NCBI RefSeq assembly: GCF_958298935.1
Contig: NC_084922.1
Coordinates: 1,428,501-1,492,500, forward strand
Reading direction: 5' to 3'
DNA length: 64,000 nt
From: Phragmites australis
Lineage: Eukaryota > Streptophyta > Magnoliopsida > Poales > Poaceae
Below are positions 47,401-60,900 of this stretch, in pieces. The position numbers and the translations under genes were made by a program. Position 1 is the first letter of the stretch. The number at the start of each line of letters is the position of its first letter. The notes beneath the pieces were generated by a model that did no database searches, had not been told where the DNA came from, and saw only the letters and a program-made list of their open reading frames with translations.

Positions 47401-50400
47401 ATGATATACAACTCTTGTATTACTGACGGTTCTATATCATGGATTCATGTGTTGTTTAAAAAAGTTTTTTATGCAGACTTGCGTAGTGCAAAATTCCTTG
47501 GTCATTTTATTTTGCCAAATAATGCACTGCATTGGTAATGCAGATTACTGGCGGTTCTATATCATGGATTCATGGTTTCTCAGCAGTGAGCTCTGATAGC
47601 CATGTAAAATCATTCCTCATGTTGGGCTATAAGTAACAACCAAATACAAGAGTTGTTAGTTCTAAGATGTCCCAAAAGACCACTAATAATGATAATACCA
47701 TGGCAGGTGAAATAAAATATCACAATGGCTATAAAATGGATCACCAACATTTCCTTGGATGTTATATTACATAGGTTACATCTCAACATTTAGGCCATGC
47801 TCAACCGTTTCCCTTCGGGGACCAAAATCCCGTCGTGAAGGGATTTTTGTTCCCTTCCGTGCTCCAACGGTTTCCTTTCACAGTTCCCTTCACGACGGGA
47901 TTCCCAGGGTCATTCCCTTCAGGACGGGATTCTCTCTCCTTTCCCTTCGCGATTTCCCTCGAAGGGAAGCTGTTGGAAATGAGAGAAAATAAAGGGAATG
48001 GGAACGGAGAAGTCAATCGGGAAGGGAACGAAATGAAGGGAATATGGTTGGGGATGGTCTTATGCTGCTGTATCCTAGAGAAAGAGTTCCAGCTGGAACA
48101 GACTTGTTGGTACGAGTTGGATAGAAAGAAAGGACAGACTCGCTAACGCTCATAAGTTTAAGAGAATTTGTCAGTAATATATTTTGTTATCATGCTGCGA
48201 TAGTAACAGAACATATCTGGTGCCCCCAAGCCATCAGGTGCTCCCATGCTCCACCGTGACCTCGTCCATCAGATGCAAAATGAAGGAACACAATCGCGTA
48301 TGTTCTCAGGGTCACCCATTCCACATGTGTGTTTTTTGCATTTTGGACCTCCGAAAATTATAGATTAGTGTGAAATGTCCCTCATTCCCAAGATCGTATC
48401 TATCTTCTTCTCTCTCCCACCGATCCATTCTTCTCTCTCCGCCCCTACCCTGTTCTCTTCCACTCACCACGTCTTGAAAGGGGCTTTCATGGCCTTCTAG
48501 GAAAGGAGCCACCGCCAAATCCAGCTTGTTTGCCGTCGCTGCCTCCCGATCCAGCCGCATTGGCGCTGGATCCGCTTGCCTAGCTAGCAGATTGAGGTAC
48601 ATTTGAGTAGGAGCATGCAAAAAGAACATTTTGATTTGAGCTGATTTGAAGCATTACGTGCCGTTTGAAAAACAGAAGCAGTTCGTGCTTCAACTGTACA
48701 GATATATGTGCAGTCGAGTATGCACATCCTCCGCCGGTCGTACACCTCGAGGATGCACTTCCTCTGCCCGGACGACTGGACCTGCACCTCCACTGGTTGC
48801 TGTGTACCTCCTCCAGTAGTGCAACTCGATCTCCGGTCCTGCACCCTGGGGATGCTCCTCGCCTCCTCCTCCACTTCCCGTGCACCTCCTCCGCCATCTG
48901 TGCAACTTGAGGATGCACCAGTTGGTTGGTGGCCACCGTATGTTACTGTGTTGTTGGCCTGCGAGATAGAAATGGAGGGGGTCAAAAAAACTAGGTGGAT
49001 TGACACGCCTACGCCGCACCCGTTTTTTGTTGAATAGAGCTTGACAAAAGAAGACTAAAAAAATTGGATTCACCAATTTTGGGCATCTCAATATTTATTT
49101 ATGAATTTATCAATATTTAACACATTCATTGAATTATGTGAGAAACAGTGGTACTTTCTTGCATGCACATAATTTTAACACGTAGATGACAGTAATACGA
49201 ACCTAACTAAATTTGTTTCATATTTTTTTGAGTTTTAGATATTTTCCTATGCATTTTAGATTATTTCAGCTAATTTATCAATATAACTATTATCACTTCG
49301 CTATTTTCTGGAATTTCGAAAAAAATTATGTATACGTAAACATATAAGTATATATACATGTATACATATACATACGCGTACATACATATACACACGGATT
49401 TGTATATACGTACGTACACATGTGGGACCCACATGAACAGTAGTTACAGTAACTTAACCCCCTAGAATTGCTCCAAATCTTGGCCCTTTAATATATGTAA
49501 TAGATTAGAAGGTGGAGTTTTATAGGGGGTTTCGTGCATAATGTACTGGCCAAGTGTAGTCATGTGACGAATGCAGGATCTTGCGAGGGGCTCTTTGCAA
49601 AAAGAAAAGGAACTGTACAACCAGCTAAATCTTGTACCTTGTTTTTTGATCTAACCCCTGATATGAAAGGGGAGCATGGGGGCACCTGATGGCTTGGGAG
49701 CACCAGATATGTTCTTCTAGTGTTGCTATGCTGTCATTATCTTTTATTACTACTACTTTCAAAATATTCAGTAATTGTTTTAGATCTCAGAACCAATCCA
49801 TGATTACATTTATAATTGGCTTTGTATGTGCTCTATTATTCTAGAAGTGACACTCTTGCTTGAGCTGCATGTTTTTATTTTTAGCCAGAAACTTTTGCTG
49901 CAAATTGTTCTTCTAAACTGTCTGAATAATATATGTTTATGTTATGCTGCAGGAATTGCTGATAGCTTCTCGGAATCTGGAGTTTTTCACAAATGGTTAT
50001 CGATATTTAATTCAGATCCTGCCAGCTGCAGTTGTTGCTCCAATGTACTTCTCAGGGAAAATCGAGTTTGGAGTAATTAACCAATCAGTGTCTGCTTTCA
50101 ACCACATCCTTAGTGATTTTTCTCTCATTGTTTTCCAGTTTCAGTCAATTAGTGCATTCTCAGCGGTTATTGATCGTCTAGGTAACCTCTCTCTCCCTCC
50201 TCCCCCTCACTCTCTGATAACTTGATTAACAAATTCTTCATAATAGGTGAATTTGATGATACATTGGATGGAAATGAATCTTCTCTATCATCCCAACGGG
50301 ATAGCATTGGTGGGATCAACATTATTTTCAAGAGCAGCAGCCCTATTATTAGTTCTAATGGATCACTAGCACAATCTGATCCATGCATGGTTCTAGAGAT

Positions 50401-52838
50401 TCGCAGTTTGACATTATTAACACCGAGGAGTGGAAACATTCTTATTACTGACCTCAGTATGGAACTGAAAGACAAGGACCACTTACTGGTATTTGGTTTC
50501 TTCAACTAGTTGTACAATTGGCAAGTAAATGTTAGTGCTGATACCTGACTGAGATGATATGCTTATTTTCACTTTCAGGTGATGGGACCTAGTGGAAGTG
50601 GGAAGACCTCACTGCTGCGTGCTTTGGCTGGCCTTTGGACTAGTGGTACTGGGGACATCATATACCATGTGAGAGGTTCTATGCAGCTTCAAAAATCAAT
50701 TTTAGGTTCTGACGAGCCATCCAACATGAAGTTAGAGGGTGAAGAACTACTACAAAGTTCCAAGCAGAGAAGAGATAATGGCATATTCTTTGTCCCACAA
50801 AGACCATATATGGTTTTGGGAACACTTCGTCAGCAATTACTCTATCCTACATGGACGGAAGATGTTTGCCATTCGCCAGATAATGATGCTCAAAATACAG
50901 GTAACTATTCTTATATTGGGTATCTCCTGCAAACTACCCTCTTGGCTCAAACACATCAGTTTGGACTTTGGACACTGAATCAGCATGCAAAATTTGTACA
51001 AAATAGTATCGTGTTCAGTTTTAATTTATGCTAGAGGAAACAGAAAAACAGAAAATTTCTGATAAATAAAGAGGAAAAAATGAAAACAAAAGCATTGTTC
51101 AGGTGATAATATCAATATTAATTTTATAGTCCATGCCAGTGTAAATTGACTTTTTGATCTAAACCTTTGACGTTGGATATCCGAATCACTGATAAACAGT
51201 TTTCGACCTTTTGTACGAAAACATTGCTGTGTTTGTTGAATGTTTGCATCATTTTGCAGCTTTGCGCTATTGCATTTGTACCGAGTGGTTGGCTTGCAGT
51301 AGATTATTCATGGCATTGGCTCTATTTGTTGCAATCATGTTTTTGGTATTCTGAAGGAAAAGATTCTGTTATAGATGTATAACTTGTGTGCATTTATCGG
51401 TACATTTCATTTTTTTTTCTCGATTTGTTGGTACTGATGAGTTGTCAATTTACAAATCTTCTGTTTATTGCTGACTTGGATATTGGTAATGAGTACTACA
51501 GTCTAAATTGCCCATGTTTGTGGTTATAAGTTCAGATGAACTTGAAGTTTTTGGATAGCATATAAATCCGGGACACCAAGCTTAGTAAGTCTTCTGAGGG
51601 AAGCAGGAACAAAAGCCCAGGTAGGGTATAGGCGGCCCATCCTACAGGGGATGGGCTTCAGAAAATTTTGCACCCATGGCCAGCCTAGACTTTGATAAAA
51701 AAGAGGCAATACGATGTTATACACAATATCAGCATATCTGGAAAAGATCAAGGACTAAAACCATGGGGGTAGATTGGAATATTTAAAAGTTCATGGTGAT
51801 GATTAGACTAAAACCATGAGGGTAGATTGGAATCTTAAAAAGTTCATGGTGATAATAAGACTACTCAGATTTCAGAATCATCTCGCTCAGTGGAAGTAAA
51901 ACAGAAAAGATTGTGGTAGCACAAACTCTATTGGTTGTTTCTTCATATTTTCTTCTCCGATCCTTTTAGACAACTAGCTAAAGTTCTTTTTGTTAAATGA
52001 ATACCAGATCCTCTTCCATTTCTGTCTGAAGTCTCTCCATCAGATGGAGTCAGTGCCAAGCCTGAGATGCCCTCAACTGCTGAATTGATCAGAGTGCTTG
52101 ACGTTGTTAAATTGGGCTATGTATTGCCTCGTTTCAATGGCTTGGACTCTATGCATGATTGGGCCAGTGTTCTTTCTTTGGGGGAGCAGCAGCGTCTTGC
52201 ATTCGCTCGGTTGTTACTTGCTAAACCCACTTTGGTCCTTCTTGACGAGTCGACAAGTGCACTAGATGAAGCAAATGAGGTAATAATTCTCGGTCTGCTG
52301 CAATACTTGTTTTGCTTGAATTATGGAAAATGCTAGTTGATGAAACCAACAAGATCTAACTGCAGCCCACCACCACCACCACCACCACCACCACCAACAG
52401 CAGCCTTTGTCCCAAGCAAGTTGGGTAGACTAGAGATGAAACCCACAAGATCTAACTAAAAAGATGATGAGAAAATAACAACAACAATAATAATAATAAA
52501 GGTATTGATAATAGTTAAAAAAATAGTAAAAGAGGATGAAAAGGGGGTTGATGTTCTGGGACATCCTTTTTCATTGATGCAGAAATAATGTTGACCCACA
52601 TGTACTTTGATGTCAACTCTGACTGGTTTTATTTGTTCCACAGACTCATCTATACAGTCAGATTGAAGCTGCAGGCATTACTTACATAAGCATCGGTCAC
52701 CGAAAAACACTTCACAAGTTCCACAACAAGGCCTTGTACATTTCGAAGTCCGATTCATCGGATAACAATCTACGCAATTGGGAGCTAAAGCCCACGGACC
52801 AGATTTCAGTTGAAGAGTCATCTCCATTCTCTTCATGA
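44451..52838 (+). CDS. Half-size ABC transporter, ABCD2-like (predicted plastid)
   Basis: Ten exons: 44451-44702, 45403-45589, 45924-45991, 46517-46843, 46955-47119, 49953-50181, 50247-50488, 50579-50900, 52008-52279 and 52644-52838. They total 2,259 nt, 752 aa. The N-terminus (residues 1-80) is rich in S, P and R without acidic residues, like a chloroplast transit peptide. A D-type transmembrane domain follows, with GRDFYNALADKDQEKF, SQSIIDNPDQRINDDL and NLEFFTNGYRYLIQILPAAV. The nucleotide-binding domain has Walker A GPSGSGKTS (493-501), the Q-loop region VPQRPYMVLG, signature LSLGEQQR, Walker B LVLLDES and H-loop ISIGHR. All are intact, so it should be active as a dimer. Peroxisomal ABCD1 is full-size; this single TMD-NBD layout fits the plastid-predicted ABCD2 type, whose substrate is not established. 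Intron 5 (2.8 kb) contains three DNA elements. Confidence 0.92.
47360..47582. mobile_element. Foldback element in ABCD2-like intron 5
   Basis: The 40-bp arm 47360-47399 is the inverse of 47543-47582 with one mismatch. A third, inner copy of ~29 bp lies at 47420-47449 in the same direction as the right arm. A transcript through it could form either of two alternative hairpins. It has no coding capacity, and I saw no clear target duplication. Confidence 0.7.
47793..48059. mobile_element. Tourist-like MITE, family T1 copy B
   Basis: A 267-bp element with termini GGCCATGCTCAACC / GGTTGGGGATGGTC (inverted) and a TTA duplication at 47790-47792 and 48060-48062. It is the GC-richest of the three copies, with repeated 'ttcccttc' and 'gaagggaa' blocks, and lies in the ABCD2-like intron 5. 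Confidence 0.88.
48208..49715. mobile_element. Non-autonomous TIR transposon (~1.5 kb) with GC-rich cargo
   Basis: The left end 'agaacatatctggtgccccc' continuing 'aagccatcaggtgctcccat' is repeated inverted at the right end (reverse complement of 49671-49715) with about two differences over 45 bp. The interior has no transposase-like frame. 48700-48940 is a GC-rich block made of degenerate units around 'gtgcacctcctccgcc' and 'cttgaggatgcacc'. Flanking bases show no convincing duplication, so the superfamily is open. Confidence 0.75.
52339..52456 (-). repeat. SINE-like 3' fragment with (CCA)n tail in ABCD2-like intron 9
   Basis: The motif 'cccaagcaagttgggtagac' with an adjacent (CCA)n tract is, on the minus strand, like the conserved 3' end of grass Au-type SINEs (CAACTTGCTTGGGAC followed by simple repeats). 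It is flanked by near-identical copies of 'gatgaaaccaacaagatct' at about 52340 and 52435. The second could be part of the element rather than a target duplication. Short ATA repeats follow at 52480-52500. Confidence 0.4.
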
Positions 52839-54946
52839 TAACTTCGGCATTCTCTCCTGTTTGCCCCTTCCTCAGTTTTCGTCCCACATTTGGCCTAAAT
52901 CAGAAAATATGGCTATCCTGCCAAGGTCACTGCTATAGTGCTACAAGGTAATGTTGGACTGTTTGGAGGGGCATTTGGATTGTCAAAATTGTACCATGCT
53001 ACTAACCAACCCAAGCTGCAGTACAAGGTAGCTCATGTTTCCATGTATGCTCATACTTAGAGAATCATATCGAATATACATATACCGGTAACAGTTGTTA
53101 TGATCGTCCTGTTACCACTGGTTTTATCTGTATTCTAAATTCTCTCTGTTAGATTTCTCTCAGAAGTGGCAATGGAATCTCTGCTATGATTTTGACTCAA
53201 TTTGTTTTCCAACCAAATATTAGGAATTTCAGCTCTTAGTTCATGAACCGTTGCTAGACAAGAATCTGCACAAGATGGAAGAGGAGCCTTCGCTCCTTCT
53301 TGTTTTCTCTCCAGGGAAATTTCAACCAGTAGTATAGCTAGCAGCAGGATCGCAGTTCGGATGCAGCCTTGTTATTTTAGCCAATGCAGATCAGCCTGGT
53401 GCGGTCCAAGCCAGCAAATTCGCAGGTCTAGTTGTCATGTAAAACCCTCGCCAAACAAGTATATGCATTAAAAAGTCATGATTTATACTGAAATTCACGT
53501 AATTACCTCGCTCAGCGTGCACAATATCTATCGACTGGTTACTGAACCGAATTTCCGCTAGGGCACCGGAAGAACAAATCCAAGATCAGGAGCATGTTGA
53601 CATAATTTTGAAAATTTGAATTCAGATCAGAGAAGAGGGGCGGGATCCGAACTATATCCACATCCTTTTCTCGTGGAAGCTGGTCAAAACCAGTCAAGTC
53701 CAATGATTTCAACTTAGATAAATTAAAATCGCAAGGAAAAATGCAGTTTCCGGCAATTACAACCAACCAAACACCTGCACTATCTGGCGTCCAAAACTTT
53801 TTGTTGCAAAACCGGATTTGAGCACCCTGCATGCACGTAGCTGTTCAAATATGCCGAGTTGAATCCGCTAGGAACGCCTTTAGGTTCCATTTGTAATGCA
53901 GGAAGCCTGAAGAAGTTCAGGATGATGTATTCTGCTTTCTTGCAAACAAGTCTTCAGTTCACCTTGAACTACTTGTTTGGTTTCCCAAAACCCTAGCAAA
54001 TTGTTTCTGCTGCTGCCAAGGTTTCTGACTTTCCAAAGGCATATCAAGTAGTATTAACTCATCCAATTGCTAATGGACGATGCAACTTATGATATATTTA
54101 TGTAACTAGGTTATATGTTCATGAACACAAAAACCGTATCGCTGTGCGCGTAAGCCTAGTGACGGATCGAAAACGAAAATGATCAGAGGTCATCACACAC
54201 ATCGTCATATGTCTTCAGAGGTCTCCTTTAGATATTGTGCAGATTTTCTTACGCAATTATGCTAGTTCAGTTAGCTATAGTTGGGGGCATATATTTTCGA
54301 AATATGATACTAGGCACATGTACACCTGGAAATTGGCTCAATGGCTCTTGATATGAGTAAGCAATGGATGATATAATAGTTTAAAATTGCAAAACATAAA
54401 ACAAACGTAGCACATAATACAACAGCATTTCAGCCCCTTGCACACAAATACAGCATGCATGTGTAAGGTCATTTCCCTGCAGCAGTGATGAACAGTGACA
54501 TAACTCTGCATGCCCACCTCTGTTCCCTGCTTCCAACAGCTCAGCTAGTCAGTCGGACCGAACTATTGCATCATTTGGGTTTCCTAACTTGTCCCTCTCA
54601 AAGGGACGCGCGAAATTAAGCAAGTTGCAAATTAATAAGGAAGTTTGACATCATATCCACAATTCAAGTACTGAACCTGGTGATCTGAAGAAACAATGGC
54701 ACAAAACAAGACAGTCATCCTTTTCTGAGATGGCTGGAGAGACAGTCATTTTGACTCATGAGATTCATCAGACCATCCTATGCATAAAACAGCTCACTTT
54801 ATACCCATGCCAATTTGCCAGAAGGCCCAGAACTATCTATAATACTAATTGATTAGTTGAACAATATAGTTGATCTGACAGTTCTTTTTCTCCATTAATT
54901 TTGGCGTGCGTGTATACATATAATCTCACCCCTTATTATGTAGAGT
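52839..54946. other. 3' regions of two convergent genes, no further gene
   Basis: The left part is the ABCD2-like 3' UTR and the right part the FT-like 3' side. The minus-strand frame at 53539-53832 shows nothing recognisable. Confidence 0.5.
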
Positions 54947-57900
54947 TCACATTCTTCTCCCACCAGTTCCCGACTCCCTTTGGCAGTTGAAGTAGACGGC
55001 GGCGACCGGCAAGCCGAGGTTGTAGAGCTCCGCGAAGTCACGGGTGCTGAAGTTCTGCCGCCACCCAGGGGTGTACACCGTCTGCCGGCCGAACTGTTGG
55101 AAGAGCAGAAAAACCACCCGGTGGATTCCGAGCACCGGCCGTGGGCTCTCGTAGCACACAACCTCAGTCCCTATACCGTTCAAGTATGAATTTTCAAATT
55201 AGCACCCATAGTGATCGATCTGCATATGTTGGCCAAACGCAAATTAACTGTGGAGAGTGATTCTTCATCAGCAGTACAAACCAAAAAAAACTCCTGTCGT
55301 CGCCGGGATGTCGGTGACCAGCCTGCATTAGCAGATCAAAGTAATTTTGATTTAGCAGGCGCATACGAAGAAGACAGCAGATCATGAGAAATCGATCGAG
55401 GTCAAGTTGATATGTTATTTGAAATGGATTGTCCCAGGAAATCTGTGACAGAACATAATATACTAACTAGGATTACTATTCCTATTTTCATATACGGATA
55501 AATGATAATGCTGTAGTTACAAGCACACTTGCATGTCCTGATACAGATGGTATTGTGTCCCACTCAGCGAAGAACAAAGTTTTGTGTCACAGGTGAAGTA
55601 GTTATGCTTGCTGAAGTATTATTGCCTTAAATTTAATCATGTACAGTTAGAAATCAAATTAGAAAGTGGTGGCAGACCCTCTACCACAAAGGAAATGTGC
55701 ACTTGGTAACTTGCTTATCAATCTATTTTTGCGGTTACCGGCCAATTCGGTCCGCACCGCATTTAGAAACCGAGCGGCTACCGATTAAACTCAAATTCAA
55801 AAATAAAAAAATAAAAAAAATTCGATGAAATTTGACCGGTTTCTATCGAATTCCACCGAATTATTGTACAGTTACCGCGGCTACCGATCCCGGTGGTATT
55901 CGGGGGTCTATTGAATTTGTGAACCTTGATGCACACATATAGTTTGGTTCACTACTCCTTCCGAAGGAGAAAAACTTTGGGAATCTTGATGCAAAAGTAA
56001 CGGAAAGGTTTGTTTTTGACATTAAGGAGGCCCCAATTCTTGCTTTCACCACTGAAAATTTCCAGTTTCACCTTTTGCGACTCTTATGATGTTAAGGTTT
56101 TATAATTTTTGTTTCACTACTAGTATTAGTTTTCTAAGAAATAACTTTTTATAAATATGACGACAATGCCCAATTATTTATAGTGGGACGTGTATAACAC
56201 ATAGTTGCGAAGGAGAGTAGCGCCATCGCTGTCGTAACTAAAGCGAAAAACTGCAAGATTTTGTTGGCGAAGTAGGGTCTCCTTTTTCACGAGAGAAAAA
56301 GGGACCATCTCAATAGCAACAAAAACAAAAGTAAAACACCAAATCAAGTAGTATTTATAACTAAGGACAAATGTCACCAGTTAACGTCCAAATAAATACC
56401 TCTGTGATATCCTATATGTGTTTTTGGTTCATCAATCACCATTTTTTAACTAGTGACCTTTTACTATACCTTTTCCCATATATCTATTTCCTTTTTCTGC
56501 CTTGGTTTTAGTTCTTCGGATTGTTAACAAGAAAATAAAGTATCTTATCACATTTCTTGTAGAATAGTTTTTATTCACTAGGTTTCTTGGATACAAATTT
56601 GAGACCCAAAGATGATAATGTCAGCCAAGATATTTGATTTTGTCTTGGCGTATTTTTAACTCTCAACAGAAGAAAAACAAAATTTCTTGTTTGTAGTGAT
56701 CTGGTGTGCCTCAATCTCGTGTTTTTAGCTTGGATTGAAGAGTTCTTTGTATTAAATTAGGATGTTCTTTTGTGATGATTTAATCTCATTTATCTTTCTA
56801 TTGCATATGTAGATATATTTTCTCAGAAAATAAATGTACGCATTAGTATTGGTACGCCTACTTATGGTTTAAGCACTTCAGAAACGTCTGAAAAATCATT
56901 GATGAGGGCATACTAATGCTGCTTGGCTCAATATATAATCCACATTCTTTTTTATGCAAATGGTAATTGATATATTATTATCTGATACGTTTGCAAGATA
57001 TTTAGTGAAATGGTTTTGAGAAATGTTGCACACTACGAGATTCCTGATCCTCCTCGATGATTGACAATAGTTAGGGATATAATCTAATAAGGGAAATTTA
57101 GATATATGCCATTATAAATATCCTAGTTTTGAAATATGCCATTATAAATTGCAAATTTGAAAATATTCCACTGCTCTAGGTGATAACTGTAACCGTGCCA
57201 TTAAAAAAAATTGGACCAAACTACCCTCTTATTCCTTCTCTAGCCATCTCATCCCCAACTCTGCCCAGATGGAGTGATAGCTGCCACCTATTGCCCTCCT
57301 CGACGCCAACCACAAGCTAAGCTTCAAGCGCCACCGCTGAAGCTGTGCCTGATCCGTGCTACTACCATCGGGTAGCACGGGGAAGGGAGGAAGGTGTGGC
57401 ATCATTAGTGTTGGCCGCAAAGAAGCTACTGGAGTTGGCCGTGTGGCAGAGCTTCCCTGGAGTGGGAGAAGAACCTACTTGATGGGCATCTGGGCGCTAT
57501 CCCGGTTGGCAAGGACGGCGCTCGCACGACGTGAGCGCTCGAGCTAGCCCGTGTTTGAGCCTGAGTGCTCGCATGGGCATGCATGGAGTGGGCGCGCACG
57601 GAGCGGCCTCCCTCGGGAAGGAAATTCTATGAGACCCGATCTCACAGAAAGGCCCTTTCTTGTGCATGTCACATGTCCCCTTTATTTTTCTCAGTTGCAT
57701 GTGCCAACCGTTAGATCAGAGAAGGACGGTATGGATCAGGGTCTTGTAGGGGTCTTTCGATGAAGAGTCTCATAGAATTTCCTTCCCCTCCCTCAATCCT
57801 GCCTCCAAAAGAAGGCCGTGGAAATGAGTCCCACTGTTCAAAAAAAAAAAAGAACCTGCTCGATGGCGACCTGGATTAGGCATGTATCTGGTGTTGGAAG

Positions 57901-60900
57901 AGCTCGGTGATGCTTATATCCGACATTGGAAGAGCTCAGTGGCACTTGGTGGAGCTCAATGACGGTGACGATGATGGTCAGGAGGAGCTCGATGGCTTGG
58001 ATCCGGTGGTGGAAGAACTCGGCGACGCCTGAATCTGACTCTGGAAGAGCTCAACCATGCTTGGTGGAGCTCAACGGTAACGATGGTGGCAGCATATAGG
58101 AGCTCAGCGGCCAGGATCCGGTGCTGGAAGAGCTTGACAACGGCCTGGATCCGGTGTTCACGGGAGAGAGAGGTTGACGATGGTGAGGGAAGGGAGGAGG
58201 AGGAAGGAGCCATGGGAAATTTGGTCCAACATTGTTCATAATGGTATATATCTAATAATGTAAACTTTGCAATGGCATGTTTCCAAATTCATAATTGATA
58301 ATGGCATATCTCAAAACTTGGATATTTATAATGGCACATATCTAAATTTTCCATCTAAAAAAATCACAATGAAAAAAAACCATGCATCAATGTTTTAGAC
58401 GTCTCTTAAATAGTGTGCTTGAGCTTGCAACATATTATCTGGCAGTAACATGCACCAATATCTTTCACGATTCTGTCCGCACCTACGAAAATACATACTT
58501 AAAATTCTAGTATAAATAGACATTCCAAGAAAAAATAGGCTGAGGAGATAATGTATTTGGCCAATTAGTTAATGTATTTACTTTGGGTTAAATATCTCAG
58601 TTTGTCTACATGTTATGCTCTACAGAAAATGTGCTGTTGTAGTTATAGTGTTATCAAGTTGCATATATATAGTGATGTCATAAATGAATAACAGAAATAA
58701 TATCTTTTACTTAAGCGTACATTTGTTCTTACAAAAAGGGATTAGTGATGCAACGGAACTAAGCGTAGTCTTCAATCTTTCGGATGACTTCATAGGCAAT
58801 TGATGGAGAACACACCCTAGAACGTAGCATCATCCTCAGGTATTCCACGGAATCTTCGCCTTCTGAGCAACAAGATTATGAGGGGGGAGAGCAAGCGTGA
58901 GTATATGAAATACTCAACAAGTGTAGGAAAGTATGATATGAGAGCTAATAATAAGAATGGCCTAACTCAATGGTTTATTTGCACAAATGCCATTTTAGTA
59001 ATCAAATATTTATAAAGGCATCCTATTTTCTGTGTGATAAGTTCTCTAAAACTTGAGTCTAGGTTCCAACCACCTTGCTCCACATTCGAGGATCCAACCA
59101 ACTCTAAACAAGCCTAAACTCGAATCACAGTTCCCACCATTACGATCCACTAGAACCAACCTGAAATCACCGGACTAATCATGTGAAAATCCAGCCGCTC
59201 ATGACCATGAGCATGACTGATATATTAGTTTTCATTTTGCAGATGATGTACAATTTACCCACAAGACGTGTCTTCTTGTTTTGTTGAGTATCTATTGACC
59301 GATAGATAACTCTTATACACTTCCGAGGTACGCGCTAGAAATTCATTGCAAAGCCTTTACATCGGCTCTCTCAGCACGTGTCGACCCGCTGAGGTTTCAC
59401 TGCTGTGGGAGTACACCCTCCACTCCAGAAGCCCCCTCTTATGCCTTATGCATCTAGGAATTACACCCTTTCATCTCCATACCACCAAATGATCTTCACC
59501 ATGCTGAGAGGATAGCGAATTACTCGAGTAGATCCGTTCCATATCAGACTTATGGTTGTACTATTTTCATGGGTGGTCGCTCTACGAACCAGTCGTTAAT
59601 ATGGTCTGGGCATGCAAGACTGTATCATCCGTCACATGGTAATCACTAAATATCCGTCAAAGCCCACAATTTTGCCTGGAACACATCCACAGACCAACCA
59701 TCATGCCACACTTACCCTGACCCTAACTTCTATGTGTCTAAGCACTTTACCAAGAATTAACCCTATGTTCCATATAATCATTATTCAAATTCATGATTTG
59801 CCTGTGCTTCCCAGGAGTAAGCAATGGTAAGCATATTCTACCCATAACATGATAACCATAGTACATGTACAAGGAATGTTAGGGAAAACTAGTAAACCCT
59901 AGTCATAGGTCACATATTTGACAAGCATGCATTTTATAAAACAAATACTTTCCAAAAGTAGGTGCAACATGTTCAAGGGCACTTGCCTTCTTTGTTTAGC
60001 TGCTCAAAATCCGCAAATTCGTGGTCTTAGATGTTCTTGAACACTTTCGGGACGAACTCCTCTACACGCAGATAAAACAAATAATGCTAAGAAAAAGCAC
60101 TAAATAAAGCTAACACAACAACAAATGCTAAGGCTGGCTAGGGCCCTATTTTAGAAAGGTTTGGCCACAAGAATCGTCCAAATCGAAGCTATGCCGCAAA
60201 AACTACAACTAAACAAATTTTAAATGGTTGAAAAGAAAGCGAAAACTATTTCTCTACAATTTACTTTAATTTATTTGAATTTATAAAAGGTCAAAAACAT
60301 TTATTTATAATTTACAGAATTATTTTACAATACAAAACTAATTAAAATAATTTATAGAATTTATTTACATTTTTAGGAATTAAAAATAATTTTATATGCA
60401 AAAAACTGATTAAAAACTTTTTTACTAAAGAAGACATATTTAAAACGTTATTAGAATTATTCTAGATTTTCTAAAACTATTTTCCAAATTAAAACTTTTA
60501 TTCTAACATTACTTGCATCATTTCTAACACTAAAAACTAATTACAGAATTAAAACATAATTAAAAACATATTGAAAACATTTATTTAAACAATTATCTAA
60601 TTTACCCATTTTTCTATTAAAGGAAAACAAATTTTCGGATTATTTGGAAATACTTGAATTATTCGAATTATTTTCTAAAGGGAAACACTAATTATTGTGC
60701 AAGCTGGTGTCGTCATGCTGACGTGGACACATAGGACAAAGGGCAAACGTGGTCAGATGAGCTAACTAGACTGCCACATAGGACAAAAGGGCAAACGTGG
60801 AGTATTGACGCAGCTATGGTGAGGTGGAGGAAGGGCATGGCACTAACAAGTGAGACCATAGGGCAGCGAAAGAGAAAGAGAGAGATCAAGGGAAAAATGG

